DNA of 64,000 nucleotides from Streptomyces sp. NBC_00353 (GTDB lineage: Bacteria > Actinomycetota > Actinomycetes > Streptomycetales > Streptomycetaceae): contig NZ_CP107985.1 of the NCBI RefSeq assembly GCF_036108815.1, forward strand, positions 6,321,501 through 6,385,500, written 5' to 3'. Below are positions 49,661 through 58,332 of this stretch, one piece after another. Numbering within the stretch: position 1 is the stretch's first letter; each line of letters opens with the position of its first letter. The notes under the pieces are model-generated. The model saw only the letters and a list, made by a program, of their open reading frames with translations, was not told the origin of the DNA and made no database searches. Position numbers and translations under genes: made by a program.

Positions 49661-52600
49661 TGGTTACCGTCCCACAGGTACTCGAACTCGGTGAAGGCAA
49701 GCTCTTCACCGTAGTTGGTGATGTTGTCGCGCACGTTCAAGATCAGGCAGCTCTCCTTGCCACCGTTCTTCGGGCCACGCAGGCCACGTCCGATCATCTG
49801 CTGGTAGATGTTCGGGCTGTACGTCGGGCGGGCGACGACCACGGCACGGGTGGCCGGCGCGTCGAAGCCCTGGGTGAGCACGCCGTAGTTCGTCAGGACC
49901 TGGATCCTGCCCTTGCGGAAATCGCTGATCTGCTTACGGCGTTCGTTGACGGGCGTGGTCGCGTCGACTGCGGCGGCCCTGATGTCCCGGTCGCCGAGCT
50001 TGGCGGCGAGCAGCTTGGCGTGGGCCACGGAAGTGGCGAACACCAGAATCGGCCAGTCCGACGGCATGGCGGCGATCTCGTCGACGATGCGCTGGTTGCG
50101 TCCATGATCCTCGGCCAGCCGCTGCTCGGCACCCTTGGGCAGAGTGGCGAACTTGTCGGACTGGGCCCGTTCGTCGGCCGTGAGCGCGATGGCAGCACCC
50201 GGCAGCTCCCTGTGCTTCACCTGGGCCAGGACACCGATGCGCTGCAAACCCTTGATCGCGACGGAGAGATCACCGTCGAAGACCCCCGTGTCGAGGCGGC
50301 TGCCGAACCGCTGCACCAGGAGGCGGGTAAGTTCCGCGTTGTTCTTGTACGGAGTCGCGGTGAGACCGACCAGGTGGCGACTGGTGCGGTGATGCGTGAG
50401 GTCGAGCTGGTCCAGCAGACCCGTGTAGCGCTTGGACATCGCGGTGTGTGCTTCGTCGATGATGACGAGCGAGGCAGTTTCTCTCAGCCAGGTGTAGTTC
50501 TCCGCCTCCAAGCAACTGGCCAGCTTTGCGTCGGTGGCGACGACCAGGTGCGGGCGACCGGCGACCGGAGTGGCTTCGTTCGAAGACCAGAGCCGGCTGA
50601 TGACCAGCGGCTGCTCGGGGCCGACCTTCGACCAGACGAACTTCCAGCTCTGCACGGCCTGCTCACACAGCTCTTCGGTCTGCGCGATCCACAGGATCGG
50701 GCCGGGAAGATTCGTCCGGTCACGGATCCAGCGGATCACACCCTCCGCCGTGACACGGGTTTTGCCCGCTCCGGTCGGCAGACTGAGCATGCCACGCTGA
50801 GGCATCGGGTTCTTCAACAGGCCGAGCAGTGCTTGCGCGAGCTCCTCCTGGTACGGGTGCAGGGCCGGGAATTCAGAGGGACCGTCGATCTCCAGGCGGG
50901 GTTCCAGCGAGGGTACCTGGGCACCGGCGAAGGAGTCAGGGAACCCGAGGTCGGTGACGAAGAGCAGGGCTTTCGAGCTACCGGTGAAGGAGCTGGGGGC
51001 GCGTGTGGGGAAGTCCAGCGCGAGGTCGCGGGAGTGGACGCGAAGGATCGCCTCACCGTGGGCGTTGAAGGCCATCTCCGCTATACGCCGCGAACTCGGC
51101 TCGCTGCCGTGCTCCTGGATCTCGCTCTCCATGAGCCCGGGAGGAAGCTCGCCACGCAGAGCCGTCTCACCGATCAGCAGATCGATCTTGTCGATGATGC
51201 TTTCGGCTTCTCGCACCTCCCGCAGGCGCTTCAGGAGGGTTTGGTCATGTTCTTGCTTGTCCTGGAGGGCGAGAGCCTGGCGGCAGCCTACCGGGCCCCA
51301 ACCCCACTTGAACTCCTTGTCCGCAGCCTCCAGCACCTGCTGTCGATCGAGGGAGTCCAGCACGAAGAGGGTCTGCCCCTTCCGCGCGAACGGGATCTGC
51401 TTCCGGTCGCTGCCCATGGGCGTGCGCATGACCTCGTCGAGTTCGGAGCAGCGTTGGATCTTCAGGCTGCCGGCGGCTTGGCCGAGGCGTGCCTTGACCG
51501 TCGGGAACTCCTCGAACAGGGACGAAGCCCGCCCGATCTTGACGGGCTCGATCTCCCTGCTGATGACGTCGGAGACCTTGAGCATCCCCCAGTCCTCGAT
51601 CATCTCCTTCGCCGTGGCGACGTCCGCCTTGTCGGCGACCAGGAGGGCGGGGAGTCGTTCACGCACGAGTTCCTGGAACTCCAGCGCGCTCGTCGCGACA
51701 GCGATCTCGCTGTCGGAACGTCCCTCCCACGACGATCCAACCCTGCAGCGGGTGAGCAGGCCCTCCGGGAACTCGAAGCCGACCCGGTGCAGCAGCGCGT
51801 ACGCGCGCCCGATGAAGGCGTCGTCCTCGCTCCCGAGTAGGAGGTCCAACAACTTGCTCCAGCGCCGGAGGGGCACTTCATCGGAGGATGTGGGCATGTT
51901 GAGCCTTCGCGCCGCCTCCTCCGAGATCTCGGCGACAGGAAGCACAGCTCGGAAACTTTTGAGCTGGGGGCCGACAGCCTCGGAGACTCGGGTCAGGCCC
52001 ATGGAGGTCCTGACGAGCCCGTGCTTCTTGATCATCCAGCGCAGCGGGGACATGACGGCCTTGCGCGTGTTGGCAGTGGATCCGTACTGCATCTGCCAGT
52101 GCTGCGAGATGTCGGATGCCGACAGTGCGGACACGAAGGCAGCGCGTCCCTCTTCGGACAGAACGGGAAGCAGGTGCAGTGGTCCCAGTGTCGGAGCACC
52201 TTCGACGGCGAGGCGAGTGATGCTGGGGCGGGGAGCTGTGCTGGGCAGTTCACGAAGGTGCGCGTCGTGAACGACCTGCTTGTACTCCTGGAACCACGGC
52301 TCGTCATGGGGGCGATATCCGCCGGTGGGGCGGTCGAACAGTCCGAGGTCGCGGAAGACCGGCTTGTCGCTCTCATGGAAAGTCATATCGACGGTGACGG
52401 TATTGTCACGGCTCCCGTCGGCAGGCACCACGGGGCCCGGCAGGAGGCAGTCGCGCATCGGTCGGTAACGACCGTCCAGGGTGCGGACACGCAGCGTCTC
52501 CAGCGGCTTGGGCACCTTGGTGCGCATCCTGTCGACCTGCAGGCTGCCGCCGGCGCTGCGCAACAGTATCCAGAAGTTCGACCACGCATTGTTGTCGTAG

Positions 52601-54456
52601 TTGTCGAATCCCTGATCGAGGACGCCCTCGAACCGCCCTTGCGCGTCAGCGACCCTGATACCGATGGTGTGCAGGTGACGCGCCATTTCGGGGCGCTCGG
52701 AGATCGACGGGTGGACGTAGACCATGTCGTCGCGGAGCGTGTCGGCAGAGGTGCGGTGGAAGATCTCACCGGCTACGGGGGCGACCAACCCGTGCTCCTC
52801 GGTGAGGATGATCCGGGCTTTGCGGGCCTCGGCGGTGAGCGCGGAGTCGTCGCGCAGCCGTGCGGCCTGATCCTTGAGCACCATGAGGGACAAGATCTCG
52901 ATGGCGTGGGAGGAGGCCTCCGCAGAGCTGTCGGAAACGAGAGCCTCGAGCCAGTCCTTGACGCTCTCAGGAGTCTTCCCTGCGGCATCCAGGACGTGCA
53001 TCACCTTGCCACGCCGAGTAGCGCTGTCGGATGCGTCGACGGATGGATGCAGCCAGTTGGAGGGGCGGCCGCCGTACTCCGACCAGATCTGCACCCATTC
53101 CTTGTCCAGATTCGCCGGCGTGATGAACAGGTCGCGCGGGACCTGGAGTTGGCCGTTCTGGTCGGGTAGAGAAGGGCGTTCGGCGGTCATCTCCCACACC
53201 CGACGGAGGAAGTAGTCGTCCGCCCAGTTGAGCTTCTCCTTGGTTCGGCCGGGCAACAGGGGGAGGTATGCGGCAGGGTCCTCGTCGGGCATGAGCTCGG
53301 GCAGCGTGTCGATCACCAGTCGGGCAGCCACCTGGAGCAGTTCCCTGTTGAAGGCGCTGCCGTCGAGAAGGTGTTGGCGGTCCTCGTTGGTCTTCCACGG
53401 GGCGTTCAGGATGCCGGTCAGTGAAACTTCGTACTTGGTCGGGAAGAACGCCCAGAACGTACCCCGCCCGACGGGCACGGTATACAGGCCGTTACGCACG
53501 GTGTATTCGGGCACTGCCCAGGAGACCTCGAGAACCGGCCGGCCGTGAAGCTCGCCCGCACTGTCCGCGGCCTCGCCGGCAGGCGAGTAGGAGGCCGAGA
53601 ACACCTTCCACTGCTCGGTCGTCTGCTTGGCGCCACGTGCCACTTCCCTGAGGGTGCGGTGGTTGCCCTTGGGCTCGATCGAGATCTCTCTGCGCGCCGG
53701 GGGCATGGTGCGCTCGTCGTGCAGAAGCACCTGTCCGACATGGGAGGAGAACAGCTGGAAGTGAGCAGGGAAGGCGTCCGTCTCCCGTCCGTCGCGACCC
53801 TTGTAACCGCTGATGTCGCGTCCGAGACGTTCGGCGGCACCCTTCTTCAGGGGCAAACGGACAACGGTGGTGGCCCAGCGCAGGAGTTTGTCCAGCACGT
53901 CGTCGTCGGCGCGTTCCTGATCGACATCGAGGGGGCGGGCCATACGGAGGACCGGCGTGTCCATGTCGGCTTCGCTCTGGCGACCGAGCGCCCGCGCGAT
54001 CTCGGCGGCGGACCACTCCCGGTCGAACCCGAACCCGAAGTCGCCGTTGCCGCTGAAAAACTGGGGTGAGTCGCATACGGAAAGCACAGACTTGACGCCG
54101 ACGCCGAAGCGGCCGATCTGCCCACCGCGCTTGCGGGACACGCTCATGCGCAGGATCGTCTCGGCGCCCTCCGGTGTGACCGGGGTGCCCTCGTTGGCGC
54201 AGTAGAGGTGGGTGTCGGTCAGGACGACGTGCAGCTTGCCGCCGGGCGATGCGGCGATCTCATCCGCCGCGTTCTGGACGAGCTCGAGCAACTGGCGTTC
54301 CCCGTAGCCACCCTGAGTGATGCGACGCTCGCCGTTGGCATGCTCCTGTACCAGCCCCGGGTCGACCTCGTAGGTCTTCAGGACGGTCGAGGACTGTCGG
54401 ATCACGGTTGTGATCACGGGGGGCAGCGAAGGGTCGGCGAACGGCATGTCGGTCAT
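49657..54456 (-). CDS. 1599-aa protein: N-terminal sacsin/Hsp90-like GHKL ATPase plus C-terminal SF2 helicase
   Basis: The N-terminal domain has the GHKL ATP-binding motifs in sacsin style: ERQLLELVQNAADEIAA (N-box, Glu58 and Asn62), HLYCANEGTPVTPEGAET (G1-like) and GRFGVGVKSVLSVCDS (G2, residues 115-130). A long middle of about 800 residues is unrecognised. The C-terminal 400 residues are a DEAH-type helicase: MLSLPTGAGKTRVTAEG (about 1225), LVIIDEAHTAMSKRY (about 1333), VGLTATPYKNN and YQQMIGRGLRGPKNGG (about 1553). It is the first gene of the leftward operon, and its stop overlaps the UvrD-like start (ATGA). Two energy-coupled domains in one chain suggest a sensor and a translocating motor. 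Confidence 0.85.
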   Translation of the reverse strand: MTDMPFADPSLPPVITTVIRQSSTVLKTYEVDPGLVQEHANGERRITQGGYGERQLLELVQNAADEIAASPGGKLHVVLTDTHLYCANEGTPVTPEGAETILRMSVSRKRGGQIGRFGVGVKSVLSVCDSPQFFSGNGDFGFGFDREWSAAEIARALGRQSEADMDTPVLRMARPLDVDQERADDDVLDKLLRWATTVVRLPLKKGAAERLGRDISGYKGRDGRETDAFPAHFQLFSSHVGQVLLHDERTMPPARREISIEPKGNHRTLREVARGAKQTTEQWKVFSASYSPAGEAADSAGELHGRPVLEVSWAVPEYTVRNGLYTVPVGRGTFWAFFPTKYEVSLTGILNAPWKTNEDRQHLLDGSAFNRELLQVAARLVIDTLPELMPDEDPAAYLPLLPGRTKEKLNWADDYFLRRVWEMTAERPSLPDQNGQLQVPRDLFITPANLDKEWVQIWSEYGGRPSNWLHPSVDASDSATRRGKVMHVLDAAGKTPESVKDWLEALVSDSSAEASSHAIEILSLMVLKDQAARLRDDSALTAEARKARIILTEEHGLVAPVAGEIFHRTSADTLRDDMVYVHPSISERPEMARHLHTIGIRVADAQGRFEGVLDQGFDNYDNNAWSNFWILLRSAGGSLQVDRMRTKVPKPLETLRVRTLDGRYRPMRDCLLPGPVVPADGSRDNTVTVDMTFHESDKPVFRDLGLFDRPTGGYRPHDEPWFQEYKQVVHDAHLRELPSTAPRPSITRLAVEGAPTLGPLHLLPVLSEEGRAAFVSALSASDISQHWQMQYGSTANTRKAVMSPLRWMIKKHGLVRTSMGLTRVSEAVGPQLKSFRAVLPVAEISEEAARRLNMPTSSDEVPLRRWSKLLDLLLGSEDDAFIGRAYALLHRVGFEFPEGLLTRCRVGSSWEGRSDSEIAVATSALEFQELVRERLPALLVADKADVATAKEMIEDWGMLKVSDVISREIEPVKIGRASSLFEEFPTVKARLGQAAGSLKIQRCSELDEVMRTPMGSDRKQIPFARKGQTLFVLDSLDRQQVLEAADKEFKWGWGPVGCRQALALQDKQEHDQTLLKRLREVREAESIIDKIDLLIGETALRGELPPGLMESEIQEHGSEPSSRRIAEMAFNAHGEAILRVHSRDLALDFPTRAPSSFTGSSKALLFVTDLGFPDSFAGAQVPSLEPRLEIDGPSEFPALHPYQEELAQALLGLLKNPMPQRGMLSLPTGAGKTRVTAEGVIRWIRDRTNLPGPILWIAQTEELCEQAVQSWKFVWSKVGPEQPLVISRLWSSNEATPVAGRPHLVVATDAKLASCLEAENYTWLRETASLVIIDEAHTAMSKRYTGLLDQLDLTHHRTSRHLVGLTATPYKNNAELTRLLVQRFGSRLDTGVFDGDLSVAIKGLQRIGVLAQVKHRELPGAAIALTADERAQSDKFATLPKGAEQRLAEDHGRNQRIVDEIAAMPSDWPILVFATSVAHAKLLAAKLGDRDIRAAAVDATTPVNERRKQISDFRKGRIQVLTNYGVLTQGFDAPATRAVVVARPTYSPNIYQQMIGRGLRGPKNGGKESCLILNVRDNITNYGEELAFTEFEYLWDGNQ

Positions 54457-54507
54457 GAAGCACCTGTCTCGAGCGAGAGAAACGAACCGAGGATGCGCGG
54501 GGGGATG

Positions 54508-54540
54508 CAGGGGTGCCGACGCGTGGTGCCGGCACCCCTG
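54508..54540 (-). terminator. Hairpin between the 122-aa gene and the 1599-aa gene
   Basis: CAGGGGTGCCG (54508-54518) pairs perfectly with CGGCACCCCTG (54530-54540), 11-base loop. It lies between two minus-strand genes, so it may end or attenuate transcription of the small gene into the operon. Confidence 0.65.
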
Positions 54541-54575
54541 GAGAAGCAGTCAGGTAGCTGATGAGAAGGGTGGGG

Positions 54576-54944
54576 TCAGCTGTTGATGGTGGTGACCGTG
54601 GTGATGGTCGTGACCGTGACGGTCGTCGTCATGACGGTCACAGTCCGCCCGGTCGTGCGAGTCCTCCTGGTGCGGATGACCTGGTAGGTGCGGGGGCTAC
54701 CGGGGCGCCGAGGGGTGGTGGGGCGCCGGGTGGTACGGGACGTGCGACGCACGCGGGGTTCGGAGGCGGTGGTCCGCTCCGTGGACGACATCTTCTTGCG
54801 GCGAGCGAGGCGCCGCCGCTCCGAGGCCAGGACCTCGGGGTGGATGCCGTGACACATCAGAAGCTCGGCCCGGAGGTCGGGGTCCTCCGTGTTGTCGTAC
54901 TCCCTGATGAACCGTGCCATCCAGTCGTCACCATCGTCGCTCAT
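54576..54944 (-). CDS. 122-aa protein with acidic helix and Thr/Val-rich tail
   Basis: I do not recognise a family. The N-terminus is acidic and helical (DDGDDWMARFIREYDNTEDPDLRAEL), then ERRRLARRKKMSS. The middle is rich in Arg, Thr and Pro, and the last 25 residues are a Thr/Val repeat (TVTVMTTTVTVTTITTV). ATG at 54944 follows GGAGGGG; earlier in-frame starts have no ribosome site. The tail may form a beta-solenoid or be disordered. It is the first gene leftward of the divergent promoter, in front of the 1599-aa gene, so it could be part of the system. Confidence 0.55.
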   Translation of the reverse strand: MSDDGDDWMARFIREYDNTEDPDLRAELLMCHGIHPEVLASERRRLARRKKMSSTERTTASEPRVRRTSRTTRRPTTPRRPGSPRTYQVIRTRRTRTTGRTVTVMTTTVTVTTITTVTTINS

Positions 54945-55270
54945 GCGGGGTTCCCCTCCCTGTGGCAACGCCAACGAGTCCCATGACTGGATGGCGCTTG
55001 CAAGCATGCGGTGCAACCAGCCCGAGGACGGAGCTCTCCCGCATTCCCGAACAGGCGTTTCCTTCAACAGCCCTCGTTGCGAGGGGAGTTGCTTGGGGTG
55101 AACGCTAGCATGACGGTTCGACCTGACGGTCGGACAGTAACGAGATTTTTTCTTCAACCACCCCTGCTGGCGCACCAGTCGGGCATGGTGTCAATCGACG
55201 TTTGACGACCTGGCAGTGTCAAATGCAGTGCTACCGTGGCCCTTCCCGGAACCAAGGGGAAGTGGGTTCA
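54945..55270. promoter_or_regulatory. Divergent control region of the two defence operons
   Basis: 326 bases separate the leftward operon start from the HTH-GHKL gene. It has a direct repeat TGACGGTTCG (55111-55120) and TGACGGTCGG (55124-55133), 13 bases apart, and an inverted repeat TTTGAC...GTCAAA (55201-55223). AT-rich GATTTTTTCTTC is at about 55144. An HTH protein encoded at the right edge could bind here. No clear -10/-35 pair was fixed. Confidence 0.5.
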
Positions 55271-57358
55271 ATGGAGGACGTCGAAGGCTTCGGCATCTGG
55301 CTCGGACGCCAGTTGCGCCGCAGCGGCATATCGCAGGCGGATTTCGCCAAGGAGCTGGATCTGACGCGCGCGGCCGTGTCGGCGTGGGTCACCGGGAGAT
55401 CGCGGCCGAGGCCGGAGCTGATGGTCGAGATCGCCAGGATCCTGGAGACGGACGTTGCCACCCTGATCACCAGGGACGCCGACGCCGGATCGGATCGGCC
55501 GATCGACTGGTACCACCGGGTCGCGCACCAGGACGGTGGTCGGGAGTACGGCAACGCGGCAGTCTTCGCCTTCGACGCGAACCTGGCTGTGTTGGCCAGG
55601 GAGGTCACGCAGAACTCCCTGGACGAGAGACTGGATCCGGGGCGCCCGGTGCGGGTGCGATTCACCCTGCACGAGCTGACCGGTGAACACCTGCACTCCT
55701 TCCTCTCCGCACTGAAGTGGGACCAGCTCGAGCCCCACTACACGGCGGCGGCGCAGTCCCGGCACAAGGTCGGCCGGGCTCTCGCCGAAGGGCTGCGGGC
55801 GTTGCGAGAAGACTCCTCCCTCCTGCTTCTCCGGGTTGACGACTACAACGCCTCGGGTCTGACCGGACCCGAGTACGGAGACGGTCGGTATGCCGCTGTG
55901 GTCCGTCGGCAGCTCGACAGTCACAAAAGCAACGACCGAGCCGGCGGTTCGTACGGGTTGGGTAAGGCCACCTTGTGGGCGGCCAGTCGGCTCGGTCTGG
56001 TGCTGATCAACAGCACCCTGTCCGAGACACATGAGGGGCGGACGGTCCGCCGGGTGGTCGGCCGATTGGACCTCCCCTGGCGTGAGGTCGATGGAGTTGC
56101 CTACGCGGGGCCTGCCTGGCTCGGTGAGCCGGACGCGGAGAAGGAACACGAGGGTGTGTCCCGCTCCTGGTGGGCCGATGAACGAGTGGTCGCCGATCTG
56201 CGTCTCGACCGGGACAGCGATGATCCGGGAACTTCCTTCCTCGTCGTCGGCGCTCACGACGCGGCCGGAGGCAACGACGCCCTGGAGGATCTGCACACGG
56301 CTCTCGGCCGGGCGCTGTCCGACAACTTCTGGGCGGCCATGACCTCGGGCCGTTCGACGCCGGCCATGCTCGAAGCGTCGGTCCGCGCTCTTCGCAACGG
56401 TGAATTCGTGATTCCCGAGCAGCGGGTCGATCCACTCGACCGTCACCCGGCACTGGTCCACGCGCTGCGGGCGTACCTCGACGGCGAGACGGTCGACGAA
56501 CTCACGGCCCCCGGACAGGTCGCTGCCAGGGACGTGACCTTCGCCGTCCCGCCGTTGCGGGCCGCCGGGCGCGGAGCTGAAGGACACAGCCATCGTGCCG
56601 TACTCCTGGTCACTCCTGCTGCAGACAAGGACGAGAAGCACAGCCGCATCATCTGTATGCGCGGCACTCGCATGTCTGTCACGGCCCGCGCCCCTCGAAG
56701 TCTGGGCGCGGGGGTGGACCCCTTCCAAGCCGTCCTGCTCGCCGGTTTCGCCACAGGAGATGACGGCTCGGCGACGCACGCCGCCGAGGCATTCCTACGG
56801 GCCGCCGAGCCGCCGGAGCACGACAGGTGGGGGACGACCGAGGAACTCACTGCTGCGTATGCCAACGCGCCTCGCCGATTGACCGAGTTCAACGCGGCCA
56901 TGGATACGGCGCTGCGCGGCGTGATCGGTCGACGGGCTGTCGGTCAGGACTCGACCGGCCCCGAGGTCCTTCGGAAGCTGCTGCGTATCGATGCGCCTGC
57001 GGCGGCGAGCGGTCGTCGTGGCGCGGGGCACCCACTCGTGGACCGGGTCGTAGGGAAGGTGGACGGGGACGGGGCCTGGACCCTGGACATGACGCTGACT
57101 GTCCCGCAGCGCGACGGCCGCTGGGAGCTGCTGCCGGTGGTCAAGTTCGATGTGCGATCGGGAGGACGTCCCTCGTTGGAGTGGGCGGAGCTGTCCGCGA
57201 AGGAGAACTGCCAGGTCGTCGACGGCCGACTGCTCATCGATCCGGATGTACGGTCAGCGCGTTTCGGAGGAGTCACGGCCGTCCGTAGTCACCCGGTGGC
57301 TGGCGTCATGGCCGGTGTGATCGTGGACATCCAGCAGGCACGGGAGACTTCGGCGTGA
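55271..57358 (+). CDS. HTH-XRE fused to a MutL/MORC-like GHKL ATPase
   Basis: This 695-aa protein has an N-terminal helix-turn-helix (QLRRSGISQADFAKELDLTR, AAVSAWVTGRSRPRPEL; residues about 13-60) and a GHKL ATPase domain of the MutL/MORC kind: AREVTQNSLDERLDPG (N-box, Glu111 and Asn115), RVDDYNASGLTGPEYGDGR (residues 188-206, G1-like) and AGGSYGLGKATLWAA (G2, 224-238). The C-terminal 350 residues are unrecognised. ATG at 55271 has a weak ribosome site (AAGTGGG). The stop overlaps the next start (GTGA). HTH fusion to such an ATPase suggests both DNA reading and self-control. Confidence 0.88.
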   Translation: MEDVEGFGIWLGRQLRRSGISQADFAKELDLTRAAVSAWVTGRSRPRPELMVEIARILETDVATLITRDADAGSDRPIDWYHRVAHQDGGREYGNAAVFAFDANLAVLAREVTQNSLDERLDPGRPVRVRFTLHELTGEHLHSFLSALKWDQLEPHYTAAAQSRHKVGRALAEGLRALREDSSLLLLRVDDYNASGLTGPEYGDGRYAAVVRRQLDSHKSNDRAGGSYGLGKATLWAASRLGLVLINSTLSETHEGRTVRRVVGRLDLPWREVDGVAYAGPAWLGEPDAEKEHEGVSRSWWADERVVADLRLDRDSDDPGTSFLVVGAHDAAGGNDALEDLHTALGRALSDNFWAAMTSGRSTPAMLEASVRALRNGEFVIPEQRVDPLDRHPALVHALRAYLDGETVDELTAPGQVAARDVTFAVPPLRAAGRGAEGHSHRAVLLVTPAADKDEKHSRIICMRGTRMSVTARAPRSLGAGVDPFQAVLLAGFATGDDGSATHAAEAFLRAAEPPEHDRWGTTEELTAAYANAPRRLTEFNAAMDTALRGVIGRRAVGQDSTGPEVLRKLLRIDAPAAASGRRGAGHPLVDRVVGKVDGDGAWTLDMTLTVPQRDGRWELLPVVKFDVRSGGRPSLEWAELSAKENCQVVDGRLLIDPDVRSARFGGVTAVRSHPVAGVMAGVIVDIQQARETSA

Positions 57359-58332
57359 GCACTGTGTACGCGTACCCGACCTTGGTGGGGAAGATCGAGG
57401 TCACCGTTCGAGGGGCGAGTATGGACGGGAAGCCTCTGCAACTCTCGCTGATCTCCCAACGCGATCAGGTCGTCGCCCTTCATCAGATCGAGCGGAACGA
57501 CTGGATCGAGGGCGTCCTCGACATGGAAGTCTCCCTCCCCACCGATGAACTGGACGAGGGGCCGTGGTCCGGGGTCACTTGCGTCGCCGTACTGACCGAG
57601 GGAGCCACCAACACTCGTGTGGTCAGTCGATTGGAACGTCGTCGTGGCGACACCCACTGGCGAGGTGAGGTCCGGGTGCGCCGCTCCACCCACGCGGCAC
57701 GTGCGCTTCTCGATGTGAGCGTCGTCGGCACCCACGGTGGAGTCGACGGGCGCATCATCGGCAGGACGGATACGCCCTGGGTAGTGGACCTGCTTGCCCG
57801 TACGCCGACCAGGCAACGCGATCTGGAGATCCTGCAGAAGGATTTCAGGGATGGGCCACAGGAGTGGCTGCGTCGGTTCATGGACGCGCCTTGGCTGATC
57901 GACACCACCGGAGACCTGCCGGCGGTCCTGATCAATACGTCCTTCGAAGGGCTTCCCGAGCTGCTGTCCGGTGCTCGCGGGCCGCTGGAGAAAGCGACCG
58001 CCGGAATGGTGGCCGCGCAGATCGCGGGTGAGGCCTGGGCGACCATGTTTCACTCGGCACTGAGCGACCTCGAATTCGATGAGGACGGCACCCCGCACTT
58101 TCCTGGTGGGTGGCGGGAGTCAGTGCTGCGCTCCATGCTTCCTGAGGTGTTCCCGGGGCTTCCCCTCGCCGAAGCTCTGGCAGAGGCACACAGCCGCAGA
58201 GGTGATGGCCGAGGGTGGGCGGAGATCCAGTCGCGGATCCACTACGCAGCAGGAAGACGAGGGCAGGTGCCGAAGAATCTGACGGCGGCCATCCGCGCCG
58301 TGAATCGTGCCCAGGAAGGTCCGCGTCGATGA
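57355..58332 (+). CDS. Unrecognised 325-aa protein of the GHKL/Z1 locus
   Basis: I do not recognise a domain. The N-terminal about 130 residues look beta-rich (LVGKIEVTVRGASMDGKPLQ, LQLSLISQRDQVVALHQIER), and the rest is mostly helical with ARTPTRQRDLEILQKDFRDG. It starts at GTG 57355, overlapping the previous stop by four bases (GTGA), and its own stop overlaps the next ATG (ATGA), so it is one tightly coupled operon. The close coupling to the ATPase suggests a dedicated partner such as a DNA- or protein-binding subunit. That is inference. Confidence 0.75.
   Translation: MSTVYAYPTLVGKIEVTVRGASMDGKPLQLSLISQRDQVVALHQIERNDWIEGVLDMEVSLPTDELDEGPWSGVTCVAVLTEGATNTRVVSRLERRRGDTHWRGEVRVRRSTHAARALLDVSVVGTHGGVDGRIIGRTDTPWVVDLLARTPTRQRDLEILQKDFRDGPQEWLRRFMDAPWLIDTTGDLPAVLINTSFEGLPELLSGARGPLEKATAGMVAAQIAGEAWATMFHSALSDLEFDEDGTPHFPGGWRESVLRSMLPEVFPGLPLAEALAEAHSRRGDGRGWAEIQSRIHYAAGRRGQVPKNLTAAIRAVNRAQEGPRR

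Noticed and set aside
54945..55175. Longer N-terminus of the 122-aa protein
   Set aside because: It would cross the divergent control region and has no ribosome site; GGAGGGG precedes the start at 54944.
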